From Pseudarcicella hirudinis (GTDB taxonomy: Bacteria > Bacteroidota > Bacteroidia > Cytophagales > Spirosomataceae), in the NCBI RefSeq assembly GCF_900115665.1, contig NZ_FOXH01000020.1, positions 41,519-105,518 on the forward strand: a DNA stretch of 64,000 nucleotides, in the 5' to 3' direction. Below the pieces are notes generated by a model. The model was given only the letters and a program-made list of their open reading frames with translations, was not told the DNA's origin and made no database searches. Position 1 is the first letter of the stretch. Every line of letters begins with the position of its first letter. The position numbers were made by a program, and so were the translations under genes. Positions 58,301 to 64,000 of this stretch are shown piece by piece.

Positions 58301-59379
58301 GGTCGAACGGAGCATCAGCAAATGCAATTGAAATATTCTCCCAAACCAATATTACAGCTTATTGTAGTCAAAACGGATGTGTAAGTTCAACATTTTATAG
58401 CTCTCAGGATGTGAAGGCCAATGCGAATAATCTTATACTCTTCATTGCTAATGATTATGGGCAGTCATGCGGAGACAGGCCAATTTGGCTGGGAGCAAGT
58501 GGTTGTAATGGATCGGTTTCATGGGAACAAAATCCTGGAGAAAGAGAGGGGAATTATGCAAAATTCAATTTAACTCAAACTACGACCTATCGGGCGAATT
58601 GTGTAACAAATGGAGGCTGCATCGGTTCGAAATCTGATATAACCATAGTCAGGAAAGATGTGCCACCGACACCGGTATTGGCCACATCTGTCTCAAATTG
58701 TCAGAATGTCATCTCACTTTCAAATAATTGTAATGGTTCCATTGTCTGGCATGATTTCTCACATGGCGGAAAAGGCGTTGTTTTACCTGTATATACTACT
58801 TCTGAGGCGAAACTGGTTTTTGCTGAGTGTGAAAGTGCCGGCTGTAAAAGTGCTTTAAGTAATGGTGCGTTTGTATCAGCCATTAATACACAGCCAAGCT
58901 GGCAGTATGGAGAAGCATATTGTTCTTCAGATCAAAGAACAACATATCGAAATTTCACAGATAATAATCCTTGTTCAAACAGCAATCCAAGAAATGGTCA
59001 GGAATTTATAGCATCACTCGATGGTGTAAATATTGATTATACCGTTGACCCAAACAGTGGAGACATAGCTGTTACAGTTAACACAAATAATACTATCAGG
59101 AATGGTACTTGGGAGGGTCAGGGGGTTAGAAACGGGACCTCAAGACAGGAAGGGAATAGATTTTTTATAGGCAACCCAAGAGTTTCATATGCTGGTGAAG
59201 GAGGCGTATTAGTATTTTCCGTAGTGATGTCTGCAGGAAAGTGTGAAGGATATACATCATTTGTAATACCACATCCGGTCAAGACGAGATCATGTTCTGG
59301 CTGGTGGATTTTTGAAACTTGCAGAGATGTGTGGAGTAAGGGTGGTGCCTCTGGTTCAGGTCCAAGAGGTTCAAAATAA
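49342..59379 (+). CDS. Giant secreted protein with Cys-rich Ig-like repeats
   Basis: A 3345-residue protein (about 10 kb), 16 bp after the SprB-repeat gene. Signal peptide at residues 1-25. Residues about 40-1200 are a large beta-rich, Gly/Asn/Asp-rich region with few cysteines, unlike any domain I can name. Residues about 1220-2080 hold mixed domains including FN3-like segments. Residues about 2097-3190 contain about 14 Ig-like repeats of 75-90 residues with a pattern of C-x-G near the start, GC-x-G-x-I-x-W, and C-x-x-N-x-C. Two repeat pairs (about 150 residues apart) are nearly identical in DNA. The C-terminus (GASGSGPRGSK) shows no T9SS sorting tail. Its function is unknown; structure or adhesion is likely. 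Confidence 0.8.
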   Translation: MNKIYRYLCLLVFIITQASGFESFAGKAINEKDESIVTFSNEDCKKTGIKGLKLHSGETMLPMYDGKHYFIDVDGMQNTATGESPDKLAIQTVVENAQNAGKVVEINSIESLITGAARIDFRSLPLVLHVNGASLDFNVVLLSLTFKTNAAFADIGVVSTSSIKNGNGDKEIFYLGARNIEITNGGGIKGQFSLISPKTLELFDLRGYGQLNLGVGTGFCLGCENGTKSFIFNLNGTFDFDPSVAIAEKEDGTPFNGDNSVPQLAFGLSFEKWDDLVVGLKLPTRYGIQFKAFSEVGFWDATGEVGTIPNSGFCTSIANINSNIILDLSDSKNPIVTNPDFTLPADFKGLLINNMQLRLPKGVRESGQANATSLRVSLDHFFIDKDGVDAIVALNNPNGLFGKKYKLGDGFDITLTDLGFGVSKHQLSNFLMKGNLRLPTFKENDYALRFGIQFNNPPGTTKTFKSLSFTAGVVSSQDKFDFRLFSTATVNADLKVCGISANALIVNGDFEGLAVEVDRGDFSFKANNFDVLGAHFQKLVITNKKPFVKEAVIFPSHYSYTCAQNESLTNTNSDSGASGLSIGGFGLSFSNLTLKGDANTDKVTASAATTVELGQKGDADATGLSGRGILSFVADRTYNASNDQYSFELKDFKISQIEVNANFGAFGFSGRIDWFKNEERFGITNATGFVGGAEFWVNMFKDTSKPTETKEASSSGGTTGAGASLIFLTVNQDKPDAYKAWAVDVSLNFPSAIPVGPVSIKGIFGGAYRNMTYYDDKTSGTKTGFKYRVVKGKWGFNIGLDMVVTGTDAAGSTAAKPGGITINAMLAAEGTDGHGLDWIKGMAYAKFNLDMTDLIPPIAVKMTDNLSNIANQVAKISQKIPIDVNNPNSGSQTEPVKDIASNAITMLNKAPVNDGKGNRVGAGVVVTVNFGNADEPGYFQMILKPDINVHINTKVFNNSIQTTGYGILYLGKDEKGGDRQYLHLGKSDRYNRLGLQLDVSAGGGGLTLDASVFVNAYFMIGNYGIANELPDPLVPDKIAQAFGMRMSDIKINKSTDPDDYSAVRDGTGVAFGAAIGVHVDFTAAYVFSVNVDAGVGVDALIVNRGMCDNSKPGWESGGSDKSWRAAAQVYGYADLGVNVLGLELASAGVAFLLRANVPKPFYAEGQFYVYAKIWFASVNLQITGKFGEGCLDPETVTKTEKVKMIKDLSPNGINKMAPTGSLLLTCEYPWDQTTATYKNWNGMNSTDFRQEIRIKITDSEGNVENIVRNNIDPKNFSNHIINLKKDSDSKYTRPVNTIIPVLKKNEHYKVEIYTRIYDAQYQTVKSHDESANTDLILEDTHEYDINTTDNNTDIQEQDIIIYPGKNQYNVYASDFNGKGYLKLMAEVAAGINQSDAMAGYYLQFYKDGIAYESPIKLTTWDEDIALPSLLKNTIYEIRIIQKGTASGTEYTCYKDHFFRTANFDNFKGKIAEINNAHNASYQTSPDMKFDISYTGSKDIDFSKEEIEELVKLKIAPDNWFDILDDMLNTLGLRGNTSRLRDMTSILQNKTLELKNGVTGNTPNNAYQNLNPIFTYAPFDLDFFMNLLDSYNRCVAASQSCQQVFRDKYGAYGVSGANGVLPNFVSGDYCIQITYELNKFSYFKDRAVVGSLPVRFAKIDAALCFNNTADRRIDIGAFQQEIKVSCQRQKYDSQGLLLNFKLTKEGIEVPFPVGLDIKNSNYSVFKNNTNTESYKVLAPKSLATFISTKVMSSGSCPTSVNDFSTDFPNKYQFVLAPEIAREHLQTCFAYKDVTREHIAELLEQTCRETYKNRDDIEACISNGGSSTLNISSNKKFIQVKNYEDNSYNNTQNLDALTNIVFSNSNQIWGQIKKDDNSLIIAMNDSDIASGMKVLSENQTCGANLQSVITTPTTSYRVIGYDADRTKACSAANASWIYSTTAESQLQKGVSQFYSNVSSTPFTLLSSGYYVISNGNNQKKYIYINNGIYQETNFCASNPIMEARCGPVMRTDYNQPVKTALSICFYTDQTKTQTYIPSEIPNDGLKFQLSNGSILHFDKSEINNGCVSKEMDCTGISVISSNIGLTILTPPGTNCASKPDAPTLTASAILVNFGESVTLTASGCSGGQIVWSNAKSTATITEIINEDKYFSVQCLNNNCLSNATSQAIKVKALTVKTSNGNNYVCAGSLAKLIGDGCLGTINWTSNDNNLTIPNATSAAIEVNINKNTLFKFTCTTNVAGIVKSLTETKQINYYEVATKPVIASNVPGNQNGNICLGETIIFNTTTACQADKTLNWSTGSTDAGITVSPTVNTTYFATCNDSYCSSAKSNEVAITINKLQKANVVSNLLNNAVCVNKPFTLTGNNCEAGDIVYWYKEGVATAFGTGNSITLTALNTQKYLAKCRRSISTDNTKWCEGTISDAIEVKALSDAEMIMTLVANKQQICTYEKSQLTATGCDFGIAEWKLPDGIWSALSGNAKNYAAATAGTYKVRCNLNGCLGAEALVNIVVNPEPPSPVLSTNKTNNTICAGERIQLSGSCSFGDIVWQNLPENPIGLAHTDKFLAVCKTGFDCMSQIPASIIVNVNPIPQKLLVNSSSGNPICEYNQTNITAIGCNGTVYWTDNSRENPIANFQRQQGDYNFAAKCEERGCIGPQSDNFRLIVYNRPAKPVIGISNNNICSGAGSMTMTVNGCIGANIKWSDGDTSPIKTFSNAGGYDYKVQCIQNNCESEWSDTAHGEIRQTPNQPGISSSNGWVICEYNPTNISAGCENNTYPVWSNNNLNNVHNSEEYRVYCQSNNGCRSHDSQTENLVVYNRPAKPVIGISNNNICSGTGSMTMSVNGCNGANIKWSDGDTSPIKTFSNAGGYDYRVQCIQNNCESEWSDNAHGQIRQTPNQPGISGPSTLCEGQSTNINTGCQTGSVVWKNAPQNIGSVGSYNYTAVCQNNGCESSTSGFTQTVYSYPGSPSITEDRQCGKTILSVNNCGGSVSWSNGASANAIEIFSQTNITAYCSQNGCVSSTFYSSQDVKANANNLILFIANDYGQSCGDRPIWLGASGCNGSVSWEQNPGEREGNYAKFNLTQTTTYRANCVTNGGCIGSKSDITIVRKDVPPTPVLATSVSNCQNVISLSNNCNGSIVWHDFSHGGKGVVLPVYTTSEAKLVFAECESAGCKSALSNGAFVSAINTQPSWQYGEAYCSSDQRTTYRNFTDNNPCSNSNPRNGQEFIASLDGVNIDYTVDPNSGDIAVTVNTNNTIRNGTWEGQGVRNGTSRQEGNRFFIGNPRVSYAGEGGVLVFSVVMSAGKCEGYTSFVIPHPVKTRSCSGWWIFETCRDVWSKGGASGSGPRGSK
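57319..58029 (+). repeat. Near-identical internal repeat in the giant gene
   Basis: 57319-57579 and 57769-58029 (261 bp, 87 codons each) are almost identical in DNA and lie exactly 450 bp apart, in frame. Most differences are silent or conservative. They encode Ig-like repeat units 8 and 10 and the start of the unit after each. Low divergence against more diverged neighbouring units suggests recent duplication or gene conversion of a two-unit block. Confidence 0.9.
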
Positions 59380-59392
59380 AACAATAGAAGTC

Positions 59393-59600
59393 ATGAAAAA
59401 ACTAACAAACATTTTAGTCTGTGTACTCAAATTTTAATACTGGAAATGTAAATCCGGGATATTTATTGGTGCTTGACAAAGAAACGGGATCGTTAAAGTG
59501 GAGCTATAAATTATCCAATCATTTGTTTTCGACTTCTGCCTGCATAATAGATGCGAATGGACATGTTTTTCATTCAGTGTTGAATACCGTAAATCAATAA
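59393..59600 (+). pseudogene. Decayed PQQ-like beta-propeller gene fragment
   Basis: An ATG at 59393 gives only 14 codons (a signal-peptide-like KKLTNILVCVL) before a stop. In the +1 frame, from about 59418 to a stop at 59598-59600, the translation contains GYLLVLDKETGSLKWSY and HLFSTSACIIDANGHVF, typical of a PQQ-enzyme-like blade. The gene has lost its middle and is frameshifted. It sits between the giant gene and the FN3 gene, so the operon formerly encoded one more secreted protein. Confidence 0.7.
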
Positions 59601-59635
59601 ATCAGATAATGATACAATGGCAAATAATAAGTTAA

Positions 59636-61777
59636 ATGAAAAAGATAATAACATATATAACACTTTTATGCTTAGTAAGCTACTCTGTTATTGGGCAGCT
59701 TAAAAAGAAAGAAACACCTTCCCCGGCTCAAAAATCGGAGAAAAAGCAAATAATAAAGGAAAATACCCAAACAACCGCATTATTACAACTTCTTGCCAAA
59801 CACAAAGACGGGAGAATTGTTTTGCGATGGTCGCCCGTAAACCCTAAAGTATGGGATGATGGGAATCAATATGGTTATACCCTGCAGAGAGAAGTTATAA
59901 GGCGTGATGGGAAGTTTTTGGACAGGAGAGAAAAAAGCTTTGTTAAATCACTGGTATTTGCGGGTAAATCACAATGGGTTGCTCTTGCAGAGAAAAATGA
60001 TTATGCCAGGTTAATCAAGGGATACTTTTATGATCAGCCTATACCGGTTTGGGAAAAAGATACTGCAGTGATTAATAATGCCTTAAAAGGGCGCTTGATT
60101 TTCTCAATGCTCACCGCAGATTTATCACCGGAAGTAGCTGGAAATATGGCATTATCTTATGTTGACTCTACTGTGAAAGCAAATGAAGAATATGTTTATA
60201 CTGTTTCCCAGAATACCGCAGCAGGCGTATCTTCTGCGATTCAAGCCAAAATCACTGCTGGTTTGGCAGTTAGAATACCACAATTTGCTCCGGGAAATCT
60301 AGTGGATTTAGATTTTGTAGATAGTACCGTTACCCTGAAATGGGAATTATCAACACGAACAGTTTATACAGCGTATCATGTTGAACGGTCAGATGATGAT
60401 GGTGTTACTTTTAAAAGAATCACGTCCACACCATATTTACCACTAGGTAATTCTGCAAACTTAAAAGAGATAAGTTATATTGATCATGTCAGGGAACTGC
60501 ATAAAACCTATGTATATAGGGTAAAAGGAATTGACCCTTTCGCAGATGAAAGCGAACCTTCAAATCTGGTGAGGGTTTATGCTTATCAGACACGTTTGGT
60601 AAGCCCTAAAAATTTAGACTACTCTTTTGTAAACAATAAAGCCATTCTGATAAAATGGTCTTTTCCGGATAGTTTATTAATAAACGTAAAAGGGTTTAAT
60701 TTATATAGGAATAATGGGGATAAATTAGAAAAGCAGAATGAGCGTTTAATTAGCAAAGATCCGCCGCACTTTCATATTGCAAAAATTAAGGATCATGACG
60801 AGAACATAATTTATACCGTTTCAGCAGTAGATTTAAGAGAAAAGGAAACCTTTTCTGACCCCTTGTTAGCCATAGTGATAGACTCTATAGCCCCGGCAAA
60901 AGTAACTAAATTAAAAGGCAAAATAGATAAAAAGGGAATTGTTAAATTGAGTTGGCAGCCAAGTGTGGATAGGGACGTATTTAGCTATGACATTTACAGA
61001 GCAGAAGGATTAAATCCTAATGACATGTATATGGTGAAACAGGTTACCGCTAAAGATACCAGTGTTATTGATAGCGTTAATCTTCGTGGAGCCACGCGAT
61101 ATGTTTATTACAAAGTTATTGTCGCCGATTATCATACAAATTATTCAACTCATAACGATACCATCCGTTTAGTAAGACCTGACATTTTTCCACCTGATCC
61201 GCCAAAGTTTACTGCTTTAGGAAATACCGATAGTACGGTGGTTTTAAATTGGGCTGCCAGCAGTAGTGAAGATGTAATGAATTATAAGTTATATAAGCGA
61301 TTTTTATCCGATTCCACCAAAAAGCTTCTTTTAGCGTTTCCCTCCAATCAGATGATTACAACCTATGCCGATAAAGATTGGGAGGAAGAAAAACCCATGG
61401 TTTATATTTTAGAAGCAATCGACGGAGAGGGGCTAAGTTCGGGTGATTCCTGCCAGGCCAAAATAAGAGTACTCAAGCCTTTGCGGCGTGCGGCGGTTAG
61501 TATTTTAACGGCGACCTATCAATCAGATCATGACAATAAAGGAGTAAAGCTCCAGTGGAAATATATCTCAAAGAAGCCTGTTGTCAAATATCTGATTATG
61601 AGGAAGTCAGGTAAAGAAAATGACTTTGAAAAAGTAAAAGATGTTTCAGGTGATGTCTTAGAGTTTGTCGATATGAAAGTAAATGCTAAAACAGAATATA
61701 CCTATACCGTATATGCCTTTTTTGTAGATAAAACATCAACCTATAGCGGAAAAGAAGCCAAAGTAAGAACCCGTTAA
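59636..61777 (+). CDS. Secreted fibronectin type III domain protein
   Basis: A 713-residue protein with a signal peptide cleaved near residue 20 (VIGQ). The first 200 residues form an N-terminal beta/alpha region (VVLRWSPVNPKVW at about 62-74 is itself FN3-like). Five FN3 domains follow at about residues 218-320, 321-418, 419-517, 520-615 and 618-713, each with a VxLxW strand and a terminal VxAVD/VYAFF-type edge. No sorting tail or anchor is visible. It is in the same operon as the giant protein and the barrel protein, and may act as a rigid surface or periplasmic spacer. Confidence 0.85.
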   Translation: MKKIITYITLLCLVSYSVIGQLKKKETPSPAQKSEKKQIIKENTQTTALLQLLAKHKDGRIVLRWSPVNPKVWDDGNQYGYTLQREVIRRDGKFLDRREKSFVKSLVFAGKSQWVALAEKNDYARLIKGYFYDQPIPVWEKDTAVINNALKGRLIFSMLTADLSPEVAGNMALSYVDSTVKANEEYVYTVSQNTAAGVSSAIQAKITAGLAVRIPQFAPGNLVDLDFVDSTVTLKWELSTRTVYTAYHVERSDDDGVTFKRITSTPYLPLGNSANLKEISYIDHVRELHKTYVYRVKGIDPFADESEPSNLVRVYAYQTRLVSPKNLDYSFVNNKAILIKWSFPDSLLINVKGFNLYRNNGDKLEKQNERLISKDPPHFHIAKIKDHDENIIYTVSAVDLREKETFSDPLLAIVIDSIAPAKVTKLKGKIDKKGIVKLSWQPSVDRDVFSYDIYRAEGLNPNDMYMVKQVTAKDTSVIDSVNLRGATRYVYYKVIVADYHTNYSTHNDTIRLVRPDIFPPDPPKFTALGNTDSTVVLNWAASSSEDVMNYKLYKRFLSDSTKKLLLAFPSNQMITTYADKDWEEEKPMVYILEAIDGEGLSSGDSCQAKIRVLKPLRRAAVSILTATYQSDHDNKGVKLQWKYISKKPVVKYLIMRKSGKENDFEKVKDVSGDVLEFVDMKVNAKTEYTYTVYAFFVDKTSTYSGKEAKVRTR

Positions 61778-61787
61778 CTGATTGCTT

Positions 61788-63653
61788 ATGAACCACATTT
61801 ACAAAAATGTTTTCCGGGCTTTTGTGATAATAATGTATGTCTGTGTATCCATCAAAGCACAAGATGTTGAACAAACAATCAGACAGGTCAAAGAGTTCAG
61901 GAATATGCCGAAACAGATTTTAGCCAATGGAATCAAAGCATCCGGTGAGATATCAAATAGTACAACCTATTATGAGGCATCCTTGCTTGAAGACCGTCGT
62001 ATTCCTCTTGAATCATATTTATCGGGGAACATTAATTTCGATTTTTTCGGGAAAGTGCAAATGCCCTTTAGTTTCAATATCAATAGTCAAAGTTTAAATT
62101 TCACGCATCCCTTTGATAAGAACTATCGTTTTCAGCAGCCATTTAATGGCTTACAGTTTCGACCAATGTACAAAGGATTAACCCTACTGGTGGGAACAAA
62201 TTCTATGGTTTTTTCACCCTACACCTTAAATGGGCATAGATTTAATGGTTTGGGTATTGAATACAAACCAAAGAAAGAGGGTTTTTTCGGGGGATTTATG
62301 CTGGGTACTTTGCTGCAAAGGGTTCAACCTCAGTTTGATAGTGCCACCAACAAGCTTTTAATTAACCAGCCCTCCTATGAGCAGAATGGGTTTGGTGTAG
62401 ATATTGGATTTAAAAACAAACAAAAGAGCCTTGAATTAATTTTATTCAAGGCATCGGATGATGTCGGCTCGTTAGGAGAAAAAGCTGATACCATTAAAGG
62501 GTTAGCATTACCCGTTCAAAATGTGGTAGCCTCTATAAAAGGAAGTTCTAATCTCGGTAAAAAATTCTTTGTAAATTTTGAATTTGCGGTTTCCGGATTA
62601 ACACAGCTTAAAAGTAAACTCGAATCCAGTGAGTCACAATCCTTTGGAAGTTTAGCAGGCTTGTTAATGGTAAATGGCTCTACAATTTATAGAAATGCCC
62701 TAAAGACCTCAATTACTTATAAAGGCAAAACATTTAACCTTGGTGTAGAATATAATCGCGTTGATCCGGATTACAAGACATTGGGAGCCTATTATTTTAC
62801 CAATAATCTTGAAAATATCAAAGGCAATTTTGCTACTCAGCTGATGATGGGAAAGCTTTCTGTGTTGGGTAGTTTGGGGAGACAAAGCGATTTGGCAAAT
62901 GATGGTAAAAGCCAGTCTATGTTTCAATGGGTTGGCAATACTTCAATAACCTATAAGCCTTCAGAGACTTTTAATACGAGCCTGGTGTATTCGAATTTTA
63001 CAAGTTTTACCAATTTAAGGCCACAGCTGGAATATTTAACATCCATAGTACCCTATAATGCATTGGATACCTTGAATTACAGGCAGATAAGCCAAAACCT
63101 GCAAGGCAGTATTACTAAAATAATTAATCCTCAAAATAGGGATAAGAGAAGGGCAATAATGGCCGATTTTCTTTTGCAAAAGTCAGACGACGTGCAAGGT
63201 AAATTGAGTACGGGTTCTTTAGTGAGTAACTTAAATGTGCGCTATAGTTTAAGTAATACGATAAAGAAAGAAGTCTTAGGAGCAGGCTTTGCCCTTGGCA
63301 GAGATGATTATTTAATTTCCAAAACATGGTTAATCGGTCCTTCATTTACTTATGCCAGGGGATTTTTTAAAAATCAACTCAAAACCCAGACAGCGATGAA
63401 TGTTCTAAGAACCTTATCATCAACCCAAGCTAACAGTAATGTATTTAATGCCAGAATGGGTGCCAGTTACAGTCTTGAAAAGAAACATAATCTCAATTTG
63501 ACGTTCATGTTTATGAAACGGGATTTGGATGAAAGTTCTCTTGGTTACCCCAATACCTGGCAAATTACCGCTACATTAAGTTACGCATATAGGTTTAGTT
63601 TGATGGATACCTCCAAAAAGAAAAAAGCAGATGATTCTCTGAATTCCAATTGA
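61788..63653 (+). CDS. Predicted outer-membrane beta-barrel protein
   Basis: I choose ATG 61788 (MNHIYKNVFRAFV); the frame could also open at TTG 61782, two codons earlier. The 621-residue protein has a signal peptide ending near SIKAQ and a beta-rich body with many alternating aromatic/polar strands, ending in YAYRFSLMD followed by a Lys/Ser-rich tail. No known family. It begins 10 bp after the FN3 gene stop. A barrel of this size could export or dock the large secreted neighbours, but that is inference. Confidence 0.6.
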   Translation: MNHIYKNVFRAFVIIMYVCVSIKAQDVEQTIRQVKEFRNMPKQILANGIKASGEISNSTTYYEASLLEDRRIPLESYLSGNINFDFFGKVQMPFSFNINSQSLNFTHPFDKNYRFQQPFNGLQFRPMYKGLTLLVGTNSMVFSPYTLNGHRFNGLGIEYKPKKEGFFGGFMLGTLLQRVQPQFDSATNKLLINQPSYEQNGFGVDIGFKNKQKSLELILFKASDDVGSLGEKADTIKGLALPVQNVVASIKGSSNLGKKFFVNFEFAVSGLTQLKSKLESSESQSFGSLAGLLMVNGSTIYRNALKTSITYKGKTFNLGVEYNRVDPDYKTLGAYYFTNNLENIKGNFATQLMMGKLSVLGSLGRQSDLANDGKSQSMFQWVGNTSITYKPSETFNTSLVYSNFTSFTNLRPQLEYLTSIVPYNALDTLNYRQISQNLQGSITKIINPQNRDKRRAIMADFLLQKSDDVQGKLSTGSLVSNLNVRYSLSNTIKKEVLGAGFALGRDDYLISKTWLIGPSFTYARGFFKNQLKTQTAMNVLRTLSSTQANSNVFNARMGASYSLEKKHNLNLTFMFMKRDLDESSLGYPNTWQITATLSYAYRFSLMDTSKKKKADDSLNSN

Positions 63654-63699
63654 TGATTTATTGGTGATAAACCAGATGCCTAAAATCTACTTTGAAAAA

Positions 63700-64000
63700 A
63701 TGAATATAATAATGATTTTCAAGAAAATACTGCACGGATTTTTATGTGTACTAAGCCTATTGTTAAGTGTACAAAGCCTTTTGGCCCAGAGTAATTTCCC
63801 TGTCAGTTGCAGCCCCTATTTGTTGCCTCAGTATAGCCTCAACTGGAGTGCCTTAACCTCTTCCAATAATTTCCTGAAAGTTACCCTGGTACTCAAAGAT
63901 GAAAAATATCAGAGCGGGATTGTTCCTGTCTTTTTACGTTTCAGGTTTGAACAGGCTGGTTCTGTGATTAGTACAAGACCTGACTATCTTCCGGCTATTC
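63700..64000 (+). CDS. TANFOR-like secreted protein, N-terminal part (cut by window edge)
   Basis: An ATG at 63700 (alternative ATG 63712) opens a frame that runs off the right edge after 100 codons. A signal peptide (ending about SLLAQ) is followed by NFPVSCSPYLLPQYSLNWSA and VTLVLKDEKYQSGIVPVFLR, the typical start of TANFOR (Tannerella forsythia-type 147-residue) domain proteins, which carry such modules in large secreted proteins of Bacteroidota. The rest of the protein is outside the window. Confidence 0.7.
   Translation, partial: MNIIMIFKKILHGFLCVLSLLLSVQSLLAQSNFPVSCSPYLLPQYSLNWSALTSSNNFLKVTLVLKDEKYQSGIVPVFLRFRFEQAGSVISTRPDYLPAI

Noticed and set aside
59300-59379. T9SS sorting domain at the end of the giant protein
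   Set aside because: The last 80 residues lack the PNP/GxY pattern and end in a Gly/Ser-rich basic tail.

Overview
The window reads as chromosomal DNA of a Bacteroidota bacterium, most likely Sphingobacteriaceae (Pedobacter-like). The basis is AT-rich DNA, matches to the Bacteroidota promoter consensus (TTG-N17-23-TAnnTTTG), many Bacteroidota-type lipoproteins and carboxypeptidase-regulatory/TonB-dependent-receptor architecture, SprB repeats, a type A T9SS sorting tail, and a TANFOR-like protein at the right edge. The genus is inferred from general resemblance, not from a marker gene. No rRNA, tRNA, CRISPR array, transposase or integrase was seen.

Layout. 1-3.7 kb: a 74-bp direct repeat pair, a small lipoprotein, and two tandem paralogous sialidase-like (Asp-box) lipoproteins. 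3.7-4.7 kb: a long gene-free leader with a candidate promoter and a perfect 12-bp hairpin. 4.7-22.4 kb: a Wzx/Wzy-type exopolysaccharide locus. It starts with a Wza-like exporter and a Wzc-like tyrosine kinase. After a terminator-like hairpin comes a tightly packed run: a DRE-TIM aldolase fusion, a CMP-sugar cytidylyltransferase, a HAD phosphatase, flippase, polymerase, two hexapeptide acetyltransferases, several glycosyltransferases, two secreted carbohydrate-active enzymes (SGNH and GH99/WbsX-like) and a sugar formyltransferase. 23.6-29.1 kb: the initiating phosphoglycosyltransferase (WcaJ type), then an Ala-rich lipoprotein, a small beta-barrel and a YjbH-like protein split into two overlapping genes.

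29.3-42 kb: mixed housekeeping and accessory genes. These are a Crp/Fnr regulator, an SDR enzyme, a CpsB/YwqE-type PHP phosphatase (likely partner of the Wzc kinase), a TonB-dependent receptor, a VOC protein, a DUF2165 membrane protein, a GH172/DUF2961 enzyme and a DyP-type peroxidase with a small upstream partner gene. Several are bounded by clear intrinsic terminators.

42.8-64 kb: one long co-directional surface-protein operon. It encodes an IPT/TIG-like lipoprotein, a 1755-residue SprB-repeat protein with a T9SS tail, a 3345-residue giant protein with about 14 Cys-containing Ig-like repeats, a decayed PQQ-propeller fragment, a fibronectin-III protein, a predicted outer-membrane barrel, and the start of a TANFOR-like protein cut by the window edge.

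Functionally, the left half builds, exports and decorates a polysaccharide that probably contains a CMP-activated ulosonic-acid-like sugar and an N-formylated sugar. The right end is a cell-surface adhesion or envelope system. The most unusual points are the aldolase-fusion/CMP-transferase/HAD trio with no NeuB-type synthase, and the giant repeat-protein operon with a gene remnant inside it.
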